Shown here in pieces: positions 9,746 through 23,247 of a DNA stretch of 64,000 bases. How positions within the stretch are numbered: position 1 is the stretch's first letter; every line of letters starts with the position of its first letter. The notes beneath the pieces were generated by a model. It saw only the letters and a list, made by a program, of their open reading frames with translations. It was not told the origin of the DNA and did no database searches. Made by a program: the position numbers and the translations under genes. Origin of the DNA: Ulva prolifera (lineage: Eukaryota > Chlorophyta > Ulvophyceae > Ulvales > Ulvaceae); contig CM041199.1 of the NCBI GenBank assembly GCA_023078555.1, positions 10,217,943 to 10,281,942 of the forward strand. The letters are read 5' to 3'.

Positions 9746-11936
9746 AATGCACATTTTCCACCAACCCATGTGAATGGACTTGGTTGTAGCCACGCAACCC
9801 CCCGCGCAGCAAAAGGTACGTCCCCATGAACATTCAAAGATGTTGGGGGGTATGGGATGTCCATCATCCATTGCGTATTTTCTGCAGACACCATGGAGTG
9901 GTGTGGTGCAAAAATGCACACTTTCCACCAACCCATGTGAATGGACTTGGCTATAGACAAGCATACCCCCGCGCACCATAGGGAAGTTGCCAGAAACATC
10001 CTTTGATTCTGAAAGATCTAGGACGTCAAGTATGCATTGCACAGTTGTTGCTAACTCCCAGGAGTGGCGTGGAACAAAAGTGCACACTTTTCACCAACCA
10101 TGTGAATGGACTTGGTTGTAGCCACGCAACCCCCCGCGCAGCAAAAGGTACGTCGCCATCAACATTCCAAGATTTTGGGGGGTATGGGATGTCCATCATT
10201 CATTGCGTATTTTCTGCAGACACCATGGAGTGGTGTGGTGCAAAAATGCACACTTTCCACCAACCCATGTGAATGGACTTGGCTATAGACAAGCATACCC
10301 CCGCGCACCATAGGGAAGTTGCCAGAAACATCCTTTGATTCTGAAAGATCTAGGACGTCAAGTATGCATTGCACAGTTGTTGCTAACTCCCAGGAGTGGC
10401 GTGGAACAAAAGTGCACACTTTTCACCAACCATGTGAATGGACTTGGTTGTAGCCACGCAACCCCCCGCGCAGCAAAAGGTACGTCGCCATCAACATTCC
10501 AAGATTTTGGGGGGTATGGGATGTCCATCATTCATTGCGTATTTTCTGCAGACACCATGGAGTGGTGTGGTGCAAAAATGCACACTTTCCACCAACCCAT
10601 GTGAATGGACTTGGTTGTAGCCACGCAACCCCCCGCGCATCAAAAGGTACGTCGCCATGAACATTCCAAGACGTTGGGGGGTATGGGATGATTATCATTC
10701 ATTGCGTATTTTCTGCAGACACCATGGAGTGGTGTGGTGCAAAAGAGCACACTTTCCACCAACCCATGTGAATGGACTTGGTTGTAGCCACGCAACCCCC
10801 CGCGCATGAAAAGGTACGTCGCCATGAACATTCCAAGATGTTGGGGGGTATGGGATGATTATCGTTCATTGCATATTTGCTGCTGACTCCCAGGAGTGGC
10901 GTTGGGCAAAAGTGCACACTTTTCACCAACCATGTGAATGGACTTGGCTATAGACAAGCATACCCCCGCGCACCATAGGGAAGTTGCCAGAAACATCCTT
11001 TGATTCTGAAAGATCTAGGACGTCAAGTATGCATTGCACAGTTGTTGCTAACTCCCAGGAGTGGCGTGGAACATAAGTGCACACTTTTCACCAACCATGT
11101 GAATGGACTTGGTTGTAGCCACGCAACCCCCCGCGCAGCAAAAGGTACATCGCGATCAACATTCCAAGATTTTGGGGGGTATGGGATGTCCATCATTCAT
11201 TGCGTATTTTCTGCAGACACCATGGCGTGGTGTGGTGCAAAAGTGCACATTTTCCACCAACCCATGTGAATGGACTTGGTTGTACCCACGCACCCCCTGC
11301 GCATCAAAAGGTACGTCGCCGTCAACATTCCAAGATGTTGGAGGGTATGGGATGTCCATCATTCATTGCTTATTTTCTGCAGACACCATGGAGTGGTGTG
11401 GTGCAAAAATGCACATTTTCCACCAACCCATGTGAATGGACTTGGTTGTAGCCACGCAACCCCCCGCGCAGCAAAAGGTACGTCCCCATGAACATTCAAA
11501 GATGTTGGGGGGTATGGGATGTCCATCATCCATTGCGTATTTTCTGCAGACACCATGGAGTGGTGTGGTGCAAAAATGCACACTTTCCACCAACCCATGT
11601 GAATGGACTTGGTTGTAGCCACGCAACCCCCCGCGCATCAAAAGGTACGTCGCCATGAACATTCCAAGACGTTGGGGGGTATGGAATGATTATCATTCAT
11701 TGCGTATTTTCTGCAGACACCATGGAGTGGTGTGGTGCAAAAGTGCACACTTTCCACCAACCCATGTGAATGGACTTGGTTGTAGCCACGCAACCCCCCG
11801 CGCAGCAAAAGGTACATCGCGATCAACATTCCAAGATGTTGGGGGGTATGGGATGTCCATCATTCATTGCGTATTGTCTGCAGACACCATGGCGTGGTGT
11901 GGTGCAAAAGTGCACATTTTCCACCAACCCATGTGA

Positions 11937-12102
11937 ATGGACTTGGTTGTACCCACGCACCCCCTGCGCATCAAACGGTACATCGCGATCAACATTCCAA
12001 GATGTTGGGGGGTATGGGATGTCCATCATTCATTGCGTATTGTCTGCAGACACCATGGCGTGGTGTGGTGCAAAAGTGCACATTTTCCACCAACCCATGT
12101 GA
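11937..12102 (+). repeat. Chimeric class A monomer at a duplication junction
   Basis: The left end is the CCCACGCACC subtype up to GCGCATCAAA. It then reads CGGTACATCGCGATC, the centre of a different subtype. No other copy I read combines these halves. It lies at the left end of the 3993-offset duplicate, so it probably marks an unequal exchange inside a monomer. Confidence 0.7.
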
Positions 12103-13738
12103 ATGGACTTGGTTGTACCCACGCACCCCCTGCGCATCAAAAGGTACGTCGCCGTCAACATTCCAAGATGTTGGAGGGTATGGGATGTCCATCATTCATT
12201 GCGTATTTTCTGCAGACACCATGGAGTGGTGTGGTGCAAAAATGCACATTTTCCACCAACCCATGTGAATGGACTTGGTTGTAGCCACGCAACCCCCCGC
12301 GCAGCAAAGGGTACGTCCCCATGAACATTCAAAGATGTTGGGGGGTATGGGATGTCCAGCATCCATTGCGTATTTTCTGCAGACACCATGGAGTGGTGTG
12401 GTGCAAAAATGCACACTTTCCACCAACCCATGTGAATGGACTTGGCTATAGACAAGCATACCCCCGCGCACCATAGGGAAGTTGCCAGAAACATCCTTTG
12501 ATTCTGAAAGATCTAGGACGTCAAGTATGCATTGCACAGTTGTTGCTAACTCCCAGGAGTGGCGTGGAACAAAAGTGCACACTTTTCACCAACCATGTGA
12601 ATGGACTTGGTTGTAGCCACGCAACCCCCCGCGCAGCAAAAGGTACGTCGCCATCAACATTCCAAGATTTTGGGGGGTATGGGATGTCCATCATTCATTG
12701 CGTATTTTCTGCAGACACCATGGAGTGGTGTGGTGCAAAAATGCACACTTTCCACCAACCCATGTGAATGGACTTGGTTGTAGCCACGCAACCCCCCGCG
12801 CATCAAAAGGTACGTCGCCATGAACATTCCAAGACGTTGGGGGGTATGGAATGATTATCATTCATTGCGTATTTTCTGCAGACACCATGGAGTGGTGTGG
12901 TGCAAAAGTGCACACTTTCCACCAACCCATGTGAATGGACTTGGTTGTAGCCACGCAACCCCCCGCGCAGCAAAAGGTACATCGCGATCAACATTCCAAG
13001 ATGTTGGGGGGTATGGGATGTCCATCATTCATTGCGTATTGTCTGCAGACACCATGGCGTGGTGTGGTGCAAAAGTGCACATTTTCCACCAACCCATGTG
13101 AATGGACTTGGTTGTACCCACGCACCCCCTGCGCATCAAAAGGTACGTCGCCGTCAACATTCCAAGATGTTGGAGGGTATGGGATGTCCATCATTCATTG
13201 CGTATTTTCTGCAGACACCATGGAGTGGTGTGGTGCAAAAATGCACATTTTCCACCAACCCATGTGAATGGACTTGGTTGTAGCCACGCAACCCCCCGCG
13301 CAGCAAAAGGTACGTCCCCATGAACATTCAAAGATGTTGGGGGGTATGGGATGTCCATCATCCATTGCGTATTTTCTGCAGACACCATGGAGTGGTGTGG
13401 TGCAAAAATGCACACTTTCCACCAACCCATGTGAATGGACTTGGCTATAGACAAGCATACCCCCGCGCACCATAGGGAAGTTGCCAGAAACATCCTTTGA
13501 TTCTGAAAGATCTAGGACGTCAAGTATGCATTGCACAGTTGTTGCTAACTCCCAGGAGTGGCGTGGAACAAAAGTGCACACTTTTCACCAACCATGTGAA
13601 TGGACTTGGTTGTAGCCACGCAACCCCCCGCGCAGCAAAAGGTACGTCGCCATCAACATTCCAAGATTTTGGGGGGTATGGGATGTCCATCATTCATTGC
13701 GTATTTTCTGCAGACACCATGGAGTGGTGTGGTGCAAA
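11978..13738. repeat. Segmental duplicate, copy 2 (offset 3993 from 7985-9745)
   Basis: This is the partner of 7985-9745, with the same monomer order and the same rare variants (GTCCAGCATCC near 12354, GTATGGAATG near 12845). It starts inside the chimeric monomer 11937-12102. Class C copies at 12436 and 13435 bound its 999 bp unit. Confidence 0.75.
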
Positions 13739-16164
13739 AATGCACACTTTCCACCAACCCATGTGAATGGACTTGGTTGTAGCCACGCAACCCCCCGCGC
13801 ATCAAAAGGTACGTCGCCATGAACATTCCAAGACGTTGGGGGGTATGGGATGATTATCATTCATTGCGTATTTTCTGCAGACACCATGGAGTGGTGTGGT
13901 GCAAAAGAGCACACTTTCCACCAACCCATGTGAATGGACTTGGTTGTAGCCACGCAACCCCCCGCGCATGAAAAGGTACGTCGCCATGAACATTCCAAGA
14001 TGTTGGGGGGTATGGGATGATTATCGTTCATTGCATATTTGCTGCTGACTCCCAGGAGTGGCGTTGGGCAAAAGTGCACACTTTTCACCAACCATGTGAA
14101 TGGACTTGGCTATAGACAAGCATACCCCCGCGCACCATAGGGAAGTTGCCAGAAACATCCTTTGATTCTGAAAGATCTAGGACGTCAAGTATGCATTGCA
14201 CAGTTGTTGCTAACTCCCAGGAGTGGCGTGGAACATAAGTGCACACTTTTCACCAACCATGTGAATGGACTTGGTTGTAGCCACGCAACCCCCCGCGCAG
14301 CAAAAGGTACATCGCGATCAACATTCCAAGATTTTGGGGGGTATGGGATGTCCATCATTCATTGCGTATTTTCTGCAGACACCATGGCGTGGTGTGGTGC
14401 AAAAGTGCACACTTTTCACCAACCATGTGAATGGACTTGGTTGTAGCCACGCAACCCCCCGCGCAGCAAAAGGTACATCGCGATCAACATTCCAAGATGT
14501 TGGGGGGTATGGGATGTCCATCATTCATTGCGTATTGTCTGCAGACACCATGGCGTGGTGTGGTGCAAAAGTGCACATTTTCCACCAACCCATGTGAATG
14601 GACTTGGTTGTACCCACGCACCCCCTGCGCATCAAAAGGTACGTCGCCGTCAACATTCCAAGATGTTGGAGGGTATGGGATGTCCATCATTCATTGCGTA
14701 TTTTCTGCAGACACCATGGAGTGGTGTGGTGCAAAAATGCACATTTTCCACCAACCCATGTGAATGGACTTGGTTGTAGCCACGCAACCCCCCGCGCAGC
14801 AAAAGGTACGTCCCCATGAACATTCAAAGATGTTGGGGGGTATGGGATGTCCATCATCCATTGCGTATTTTCTGCAGACACCATGGAGTGGTGTGGTGCA
14901 AAAATGCACACTTTCCACCAACCCATGTGAATGGACTTGGTTGTAGCCACGCAACCCCCCGCGCATCAAAAGGTACGTCGCCATGAACATTCCAAGACGT
15001 TGGGGGGTATGGAATGATTATCATTCATTGCGTATTTTCTGCAGACACCATGGAGTGGTGTGGTGCAAAAGTGCACACTTTCCACCAACCCATGTGAATG
15101 GACTTGGTTGTAGCCACGCAACCCCCCGCGCAGCAAAAGGTACATCGCGATCAACATTCCAAGATGTTGGGGGGTATGGGATGTCCATCATTCATTGCGT
15201 ATTGTCTGCAGACACCATGGCGTGGTGTGGTGCAAAAGTGCACATTTTCCACCAACCCATGTGAATGGACTTGGTTGTACCCACGCACCCCCTGCGCATC
15301 AAAAGGTACGTCGCCGTCAACATTCCAAGATGTTGGAGGGTATGGGATGTCCATCATTCATTGCGTATTTTCTGCAGACACCATGGAGTGGTGTGGTGCA
15401 AAAATGCACATTTTCCACCAACCCATGTGAATGGACTTGGTTGTAGCCACGCAACCCCCCGCGCAGCAAAAGGTACGTCCCCATGAACATTCAAAGATGT
15501 TGGGGGGTATGGGATGTCCATCATCCATTGCGTATTTTCTGCAGACACCATGGAGTGGTGTGGTGCAAAAATGCACACTTTCCACCAACCCATGTGAATG
15601 GACTTGGTTGTAGCCACGCAACCCCCCGCGCATGAAAAGGTACGTCGCCATGAACATTCCAAGATGTTGGGGGGTATGGGATGATTATCGTTCATTGCAT
15701 ATTTGCTGCTGACTCCCAGGAGTGGCGTTGGGCAAAAGTGCACACTTTTCACCAACCATGTGAATGGACTTGGCTATAGACAAGCATACCCCCGCGCACC
15801 ATAGGGAAGTTGCCAGAAACATCCTTTGATTCTGAAAGATCTAGGACGTCAAGTATGCATTGCACAGTTGTTGCTAACTCCCAGGAGTGGCGTGGAACAT
15901 AAGTGCACACTTTTCACCAACCATGTGAATGGACTTGGTTGTAGCCACGCAACCCCCCGCGCAGCAAAAGGTACGTCGCCATCAACATTCCAAGATTTTG
16001 GGGGGTATGGGATGTCCATCATTCATTGCGTATTTTATGCAGACACCATGGAGTGGTGTGGTGCAAAAATGCACACTTTCCACCAACCCATGTGAATGGA
16101 CTTGGTTGTAGCCACGCAACCCCCCGCGCATCAAAAGGTACGTCGCCATGAACATTCCAAGACG

Positions 16165-18690
16165 TTGGGGGGTATGGGATGATTATCATTCATTGCGTAT
16201 TTTCTGCAGACACCATGGAGTGGTGTGGTGCAAAAGAGCACACTTTCCACCAACCCATGTGAATGGACTTGGTTGTAGCCACGCAACCCCCCGCGCATGA
16301 AAAGGTACGTCGCCATGAACATTCCAAGATGTTGGGGGGTATGGGATGATTATCGTTCATTGCATATTTGCTGCTGACTCCCAGGAGTGGCGTTGGGCAA
16401 AAGTGCACACTTTTCACCAACCATGTGAATGGACTTGGCTATAGACAAGCATACCCCCGCGCACCATAGGGAAGTTGCCAGAAACATCCTTTGATTCTGA
16501 AAGATCTAGGACGTCAAGTATGCATTGCACAGTTGTTGCTAACTCCCAGGAGTGGCGTGGAACATAAGTGCACACTTTTCACCAACCATGTGAATGGACT
16601 TGGTTGTAGCCACGCAACCCCCCGCGCAGCAAAAGGTACATCGCGATCAACATTCCAAGATTTTGGGGGGTATGGGATGTCCATCATTCATTGCGTATTT
16701 TCTGCAGACACCATGGCGTGGTGTGGTGCAAAAGTGCACACTTTCCACCAACCCATGTGAATGGACTTGGTTGTAGCCACGCAACCCCCCGCGCAGCAAA
16801 AGGTACATCGCGATCAACATTCCAAGATGTTGGGGGGTATGGGATGTCCATCATTCATTGCGTATTGTCTGCAGACACCATGGCGTGGTGTGGTGCAAAA
16901 GTGCACATTTTCCACCAACCCATGTGAATGGACTTGGTTGTACCCACGCACCCCCTGCGCATCAAAAGGTACGTCGCCGTCAACATTCCAAGATGTTGGA
17001 GGGTATGGGATGTCCATCATTCATTGCGTATTTTCTGCAGACACCATGGAGTGGTGTGGTGCAAAAATGCACATTTTCCACCAACCCATGTGAATGGACT
17101 TGGTTGTAGCCACGCAACCCCCCGCGCAGCAAAAGGTACGTCCCCATGAACATTCAAAGATGTTGGGGGGTATGGGATGTCCATCATCCATTGCGTATTT
17201 TCTGCAGACACCATGGCGTGGTGTGGTGCAAAAGTGCACATTTTCCACCAACCCATGTGAATGGACTTGGTTGTACCCACGCACCCCCTGCGCATCAAAA
17301 GGTACGTCGCCGTCAACATTCCAAGATGTTGGAGGGTATGGGATGTCCATCATTCATTGCGTATTTTCTGCAGACACCATGGAGTGGTGTGGTGCAAAAA
17401 TGCACATTTTCCACCAACCCATGTGAATGGACTTGGTTGTAGCCACGCAACCCCCCGCGCAGCAAAAGGTACGTCCCCATGAACATTCAAAGATGTTGGG
17501 GGGTATGGGATGTCCATCATCCATTGCGTATTTTCTGCAGACACCATGGAGTGGTGTGGTGCAAAAATGCACACTTTCCACCAACCCATGTGAATGGACT
17601 TGGTTGTAGCCACGCAACCCCCCGCGCATCAAAAGGTACGTCGCCATGAATATTCCAAGATGTTGGGGGGTATGGGATGATTATCGTTCATTGCATATTT
17701 GCTGCTGACTCCCAGGAGTGGCGTGGGGCAAAAGTGCACACTTTTCACCAACCATGTGAATGCACTTGGTTGTAGCCACGCAACCCCCCGCGCAGCAAAA
17801 GGTACGTCGCCATCAACATTCCAAGATTTTGGGGGGTATGGGATGTACATCATTCATTGCGTATTTTCTGCAGACACCATGGCGTGGTGTGGTGCAAAAG
17901 TGCACACTTTCCACCAACCCATGTGAATGGACTTGGTTGTAGCCACGCATTGGCTATAGACAAGCATACCCCCGCGCACCATAGGGAAGTTGCAGAAACA
18001 TCCTTTGATTCTGAAAGATCTAGGACGTCAAGTATGCATTGCACAGTTGTTGCTAACTCCCAGGAGTGGCGTGGAACAAAAGTGCACACTTTTCACCAAC
18101 CATGTGAATGGACTTGGTTGTAGCCACGCAACCCCCCGCGCAGCAAAAGGTACGTCGCCATCAACATTCCAAGATTTTGGGGGGTATGGGATGTCCATCA
18201 TTCATTGCGTATTTTCTGCAGACACCATGGCGTGGTGTGGTGCAAAAGTGCACACTTTCCACCAACCATGTGAATGGACTTGGTTGTAGCCACGCAACCC
18301 CCCGCGCAGCAAAAGGTACGTCGCCATCAACATTCCAAGATTTTGGGGGGTATGGGATGTCCATCATTCATTGCGTATTTTCTGCAGACACCATGGCGTG
18401 GTGTGGTGCAAAAGTGCACACTTTCCACCAACCCATGTGAATGGACTTGGTTGTAGCCACGCATTGGCTATAGACAAGCATACCCCCGCGCACCATAGGG
18501 AAGTTGCAGAAACATCCTTTGATTCTGAAAGATCTAGGACGTCAAGTATGCATTGCACAGTTGTTGCTAACTCCCAGGAGTGGCGTGGAACAAAAGTGCA
18601 CACTTTTCACCAACCATGTGAATGGACTTGGTTGTAGCCACGCAACCCCCCGCGCAGCAAAAGGTACGTCGCCATCAACATTCCAAGATT
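16165..18690. repeat. 2,526 bp higher-order repeat, copy 1 (15 monomers)
   Basis: Phased from 16429, monomer lengths are 165, 167, 167, 166, 167, 166, 167, 166, 167, 181, 166, 167, 181, 167 and 166, summing to 2,526. Class C starts at 16429, 17927 and 18441 (the last two extended). The unit carries GAATATTCC near 17647, a private GAATGCACTTGG at 17760 and GATGTACATC near 17847. The left boundary is set by GACGTTGG at 16161 changing to GATTTTGG at the corresponding point of copy 2. Confidence 0.9.
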
Positions 18691-21216
18691 TTGGGGGGTA
18701 TGGGATGATTATCATTCATTGCGTATTTTCTGCAGACACCATGGAGTGGTGTGGTGCAAAAGAGCACACTTTCCACCAACCCATGTGAATGGACTTGGTT
18801 GTAGCCACGCAACCCCCCGCGCATGAAAAGGTACGTCGCCATGAACATTCCAAGATGTTGGGGGGTATGGGATGATTATCGTTCATTGCATATTTGCTGC
18901 TGACTCCCAGGAGTGGCGTTGGGCAAAAGTGCACACTTTTCACCAACCATGTGAATGGACTTGGCTATAGACAAGCATACCCCCGCGCACCATAGGGAAG
19001 TTGCCAGAAACATCCTTTGATTCTGAAAGATCTAGGACGTCAAGTATGCATTGCACAGTTGTTGCTAACTCCCAGGAGTGGCGTGGAACATAAGTGCACA
19101 CTTTTCACCAACCATGTGAATGGACTTGGTTGTAGCCACGCAACCCCCCGCGCAGCAAAAGGTACATCGCGATCAACATTCCAAGATTTTGGGGGGTATG
19201 GGATGTCCATCATTCATTGCGTATTTTCTGCAGACACCATGGCGTGGTGTGGTGCAAAAGTGCACACTTTCCACCAACCCATGTGAATGGACTTGGTTGT
19301 AGCCACGCAACCCCCCGCGCAGCAAAAGGTACATCGCGATCAACATTCCAAGATGTTGGGGGGTATGGGATGTCCATCATTCATTGCGTATTGTCTGCAG
19401 ACACCATGGCGTGGTGTGGTGCAAAAGTGCACATTTTCCACCAACCCATGTGAATGGACTTGGTTGTACCCACGCACCCCCTGCGCATCAAAAGGTACGT
19501 CGCCGTCAACATTCCAAGATGTTGGAGGGTATGGGATGTCCATCATTCATTGCGTATTTTCTGCAGACACCATGGAGTGGTGTGGTGCAAAAATGCACAT
19601 TTTCCACCAACCCATGTGAATGGACTTGGTTGTAGCCACGCAACCCCCCGCGCAGCAAAAGGTACGTCCCCATGAACATTCAAAGATGTTGGGGGGTATG
19701 GGATGTCCATCATCCATTGCGTATTTTCTGCAGACACCATGGCGTGGTGTGGTGCAAAAGTGCACATTTTCCACCAACCCATGTGAATGGACTTGGTTGT
19801 ACCCACGCACCCCCTGCGCATCAAAAGGTACGTCGCCGTCAACATTCCAAGATGTTGGAGGGTATGGGATGTCCATCATTCATTGCGTATTTTCTGCAGA
19901 CACCATGGAGTGGTGTGGTGCAAAAATGCACATTTTCCACCAACCCATGTGAATGGACTTGGTTGTAGCCACGCAACCCCCCGCGCAGCAAAAGGTACGT
20001 CCCCATGAACATTCAAAGATGTTGGGGGGTATGGGATGTCCATCATCCATTGCGTATTTTCTGCAGACACCATGGAGTGGTGTGGTGCAAAAATGCACAC
20101 TTTCCACCAACCCATGTGAATGGACTTGGTTGTAGCCACGCAACCCCCCGCGCATCAAAAGGTACGTCGCCATGAATATTCCAAGATGTTGGGGGGTATG
20201 GGATGATTATCGTTCATTGCATATTTGCTGCTGACTCCCAGGAGTGGCGTGGGGCAAAAGTGCACACTTTTCACCAACCATGTGAATGCACTTGGTTGTA
20301 GCCACGCAACCCCCCGCGCAGCAAAAGGTACGTCGCCATCAACATTCCAAGATTTTGGGGGGTATGGGATGTACATCATTCATTGCGTATTTTCTGCAGA
20401 CACCATGGCGTGGTGTGGTGCAAAAGTGCACACTTTCCACCAACCCATGTGAATGGACTTGGTTGTAGCCACGCATTGGCTATAGACAAGCATACCCCCG
20501 CGCACCATAGGGAAGTTGCAGAAACATCCTTTGATTCTGAAAGATCTAGGACGTCAAGTATGCATTGCACAGTTGTTGCTAACTCCCAGGAGTGGCGTGG
20601 AACAAAAGTGCACACTTTTCACCAACCATGTGAATGGACTTGGTTGTAGCCACGCAACCCCCCGCGCAGCAAAAGGTACGTCGCCATCAACATTCCAAGA
20701 TTTTGGGGGGTATGGGATGTCCATCATTCATTGCGTATTTTCTGCAGACACCATGGCGTGGTGTGGTGCAAAAGTGCACACTTTCCACCAACCATGTGAA
20801 TGGACTTGGTTGTAGCCACGCAACCCCCCGCGCAGCAAAAGGTACGTCGCCATCAACATTCCAAGATTTTGGGGGGTATGGGATGTCCATCATTCATTGC
20901 GTATTTTCTGCAGACACCATGGCGTGGTGTGGTGCAAAAGTGCACACTTTCCACCAACCCATGTGAATGGACTTGGTTGTAGCCACGCATTGGCTATAGA
21001 CAAGCATACCCCCGCGCACCATAGGGAAGTTGCAGAAACATCCTTTGATTCTGAAAGATCTAGGACGTCAAGTATGCATTGCACAGTTGTTGCTAACTCC
21101 CAGGAGTGGCGTGGAACAAAAGTGCACACTTTTCACCAACCATGTGAATGGACTTGGTTGTAGCCACGCAACCCCCCGCGCAGCAAAAGGTACGTCGCCA
21201 TCAACATTCCAAGATT
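18691..21216. repeat. 2,526 bp higher-order repeat, copy 2
   Basis: I found no difference from copy 1 among the positions compared, including the private GAATGCACTTGG (20286) and GATGTACATC (near 20373). Class C starts at 18955, 20453 and 20967. The left join fuses a monomer with GATTTTGG to one with GATTATCATTC, a hybrid monomer (18622-18788) that recurs at the copy 2/3 join. Confidence 0.9.
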
Positions 21217-23247
21217 TTGGGGGGTATGGGATGATTATCATTCATTGCGTATTTTCTGCAGACACCATGGAGTGGTGTGGTGCAAAAGAGCACACTTTCC
21301 ACCAACCCATGTGAATGGACTTGGTTGTAGCCACGCAACCCCCCGCGCATGAAAAGGTACGTCGCCATGAACATTCCAAGATGTTGGGGGGTATGGGATG
21401 ATTATCGTTCATTGCATATTTGCTGCTGACTCCCAGGAGTGGCGTTGGGCAAAAGTGCACACTTTTCACCAACCATGTGAATGGACTTGGCTATAGACAA
21501 GCATACCCCCGCGCACCATAGGGAAGTTGCCAGAAACATCCTTTGATTCTGAAAGATCTAGGACGTCAAGTATGCATTGCACAGTTGTTGCTAACTCCCA
21601 GGAGTGGCGTGGAACATAAGTGCACACTTTTCACCAACCATGTGAATGGACTTGGTTGTAGCCACGCAACCCCCCGCGCAGCAAAAGGTACATCGCGATC
21701 AACATTCCAAGATTTTGGGGGGTATGGGATGTCCATCATTCATTGCGTATTTTCTGCAGACACCATGGCGTGGTGTGGTGCAAAAGTGCACACTTTCCAC
21801 CAACCCATGTGAATGGACTTGGTTGTAGCCACGCAACCCCCCGCGCAGCAAAAGGTACATCGCGATCAACATTCCAAGATGTTGGGGGGTATGGGATGTC
21901 CATCATTCATTGCGTATTGTCTGCAGACACCATGGCGTGGTGTGGTGCAAAAGTGCACATTTTCCACCAACCCATGTGAATGGACTTGGTTGTACCCACG
22001 CACCCCCTGCGCATCAAAAGGTACGTCGCCGTCAACATTCCAAGATGTTGGAGGGTATGGGATGTCCATCATTCATTGCGTATTTTCTGCAGACACCATG
22101 GAGTGGTGTGGTGCAAAAATGCACATTTTCCACCAACCCATGTGAATGGACTTGGTTGTAGCCACGCAACCCCCCGCGCAGCAAAAGGTACGTCCCCATG
22201 AACATTCAAAGATGTTGGGGGGTATGGGATGTCCATCATCCATTGCGTATTTTCTGCAGACACCATGGCGTGGTGTGGTGCAAAAGTGCACATTTTCCAC
22301 CAACCCATGTGAATGGACTTGGTTGTACCCACGCACCCCCTGCGCATCAAAAGGTACGTCGCCGTCAACATTCCAAGATGTTGGAGGGTATGGGATGTCC
22401 ATCATTCATTGCGTATTTTCTGCAGACACCATGGAGTGGTGTGGTGCAAAAATGCACATTTTCCACCAACCCATGTGAATGGACTTGGTTGTAGCCACGC
22501 AACCCCCCGCGCAGCAAAAGGTACGTCCCCATGAACATTCAAAGATGTTGGGGGGTATGGGATGTCCATCATCCATTGCGTATTTTCTGCAGACACCATG
22601 GAGTGGTGTGGTGCAAAAATGCACACTTTCCACCAACCCATGTGAATGGACTTGGTTGTAGCCACGCAACCCCCCGCGCATCAAAAGGTACGTCGCCATG
22701 AATATTCCAAGATGTTGGGGGGTATGGGATGATTATCGTTCATTGCATATTTGCTGCTGACTCCCAGGAGTGGCGTGGGGCAAAAGTGCACACTTTTCAC
22801 CAACCATGTGAATGCACTTGGTTGTAGCCACGCAACCCCCCGCGCAGCAAAAGGTACGTCGCCATCAACATTCCAAGATTTTGGGGGGTATGGGATGTCC
22901 ATCATTCATTGCGTATTTTCTGCAGACACCATGGCGTGGTGTGGTGCAAAAGTGCACACTTTCCACCAACCCATGTGAATGGACTTGGTTGTAGCCACGC
23001 ATTGGCTATAGACAAGCATACCCCCGCGCACCATAGGGAAGTTGCAGAAACATCCTTTGATTCTGAAAGATCTAGGACGTCAAGTATGCATTGCACAGTT
23101 GTTGCTAACTCCCAGGAGTGGCGTGGAACAAAAGTGCACACTTTTCACCAACCATGTGAATGGACTTGGTTGTAGCCACGCAACCCCCCGCGCAGCAAAA
23201 GGTACGTCGCCATCAACATTCCAAGATTTTGGGGGGTATGGGATGTC
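21217..23247. repeat. 2,526 bp higher-order repeat, partial copy 3
   Basis: This copy matches copies 1 and 2 with offsets 5,052 and 2,526 for 2,031 bases. It differs at 22889-22899, where it has the common GATGTCCATC. Homology ends at 23248, where it reads GTCTATC and copy 1 reads GTCCATC. The HOR run is therefore about 2.8 units long. Class C starts at 21481 and 22979. Confidence 0.88.

Larger units (their letters stand above)
1..16164. repeat. Domain I: irregular higher-order repeats rich in GTCTGCAG-type monomers
   Basis: This stretch holds mostly class A monomers, with class C at 773, 1621, 4451, 5449, 6114, 7445, 8443, 9442, 9941, 10273, 10938, 12436, 13435, 14100 and 15764. The C-to-C spacing is irregular (332, 499, 665, 998, 999, 1331, 1498, 1664), all multiples of the monomer. 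A 999 bp six-monomer unit recurs at 8443-9441 and 12436-13434. A class A subtype with GTCTGCAG in place of TTCTGCAG is common here. All but one C copy are the short form, and the exception at 773 lies in the block shared with domain VI. No gene or RNA is seen. Confidence 0.8.
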
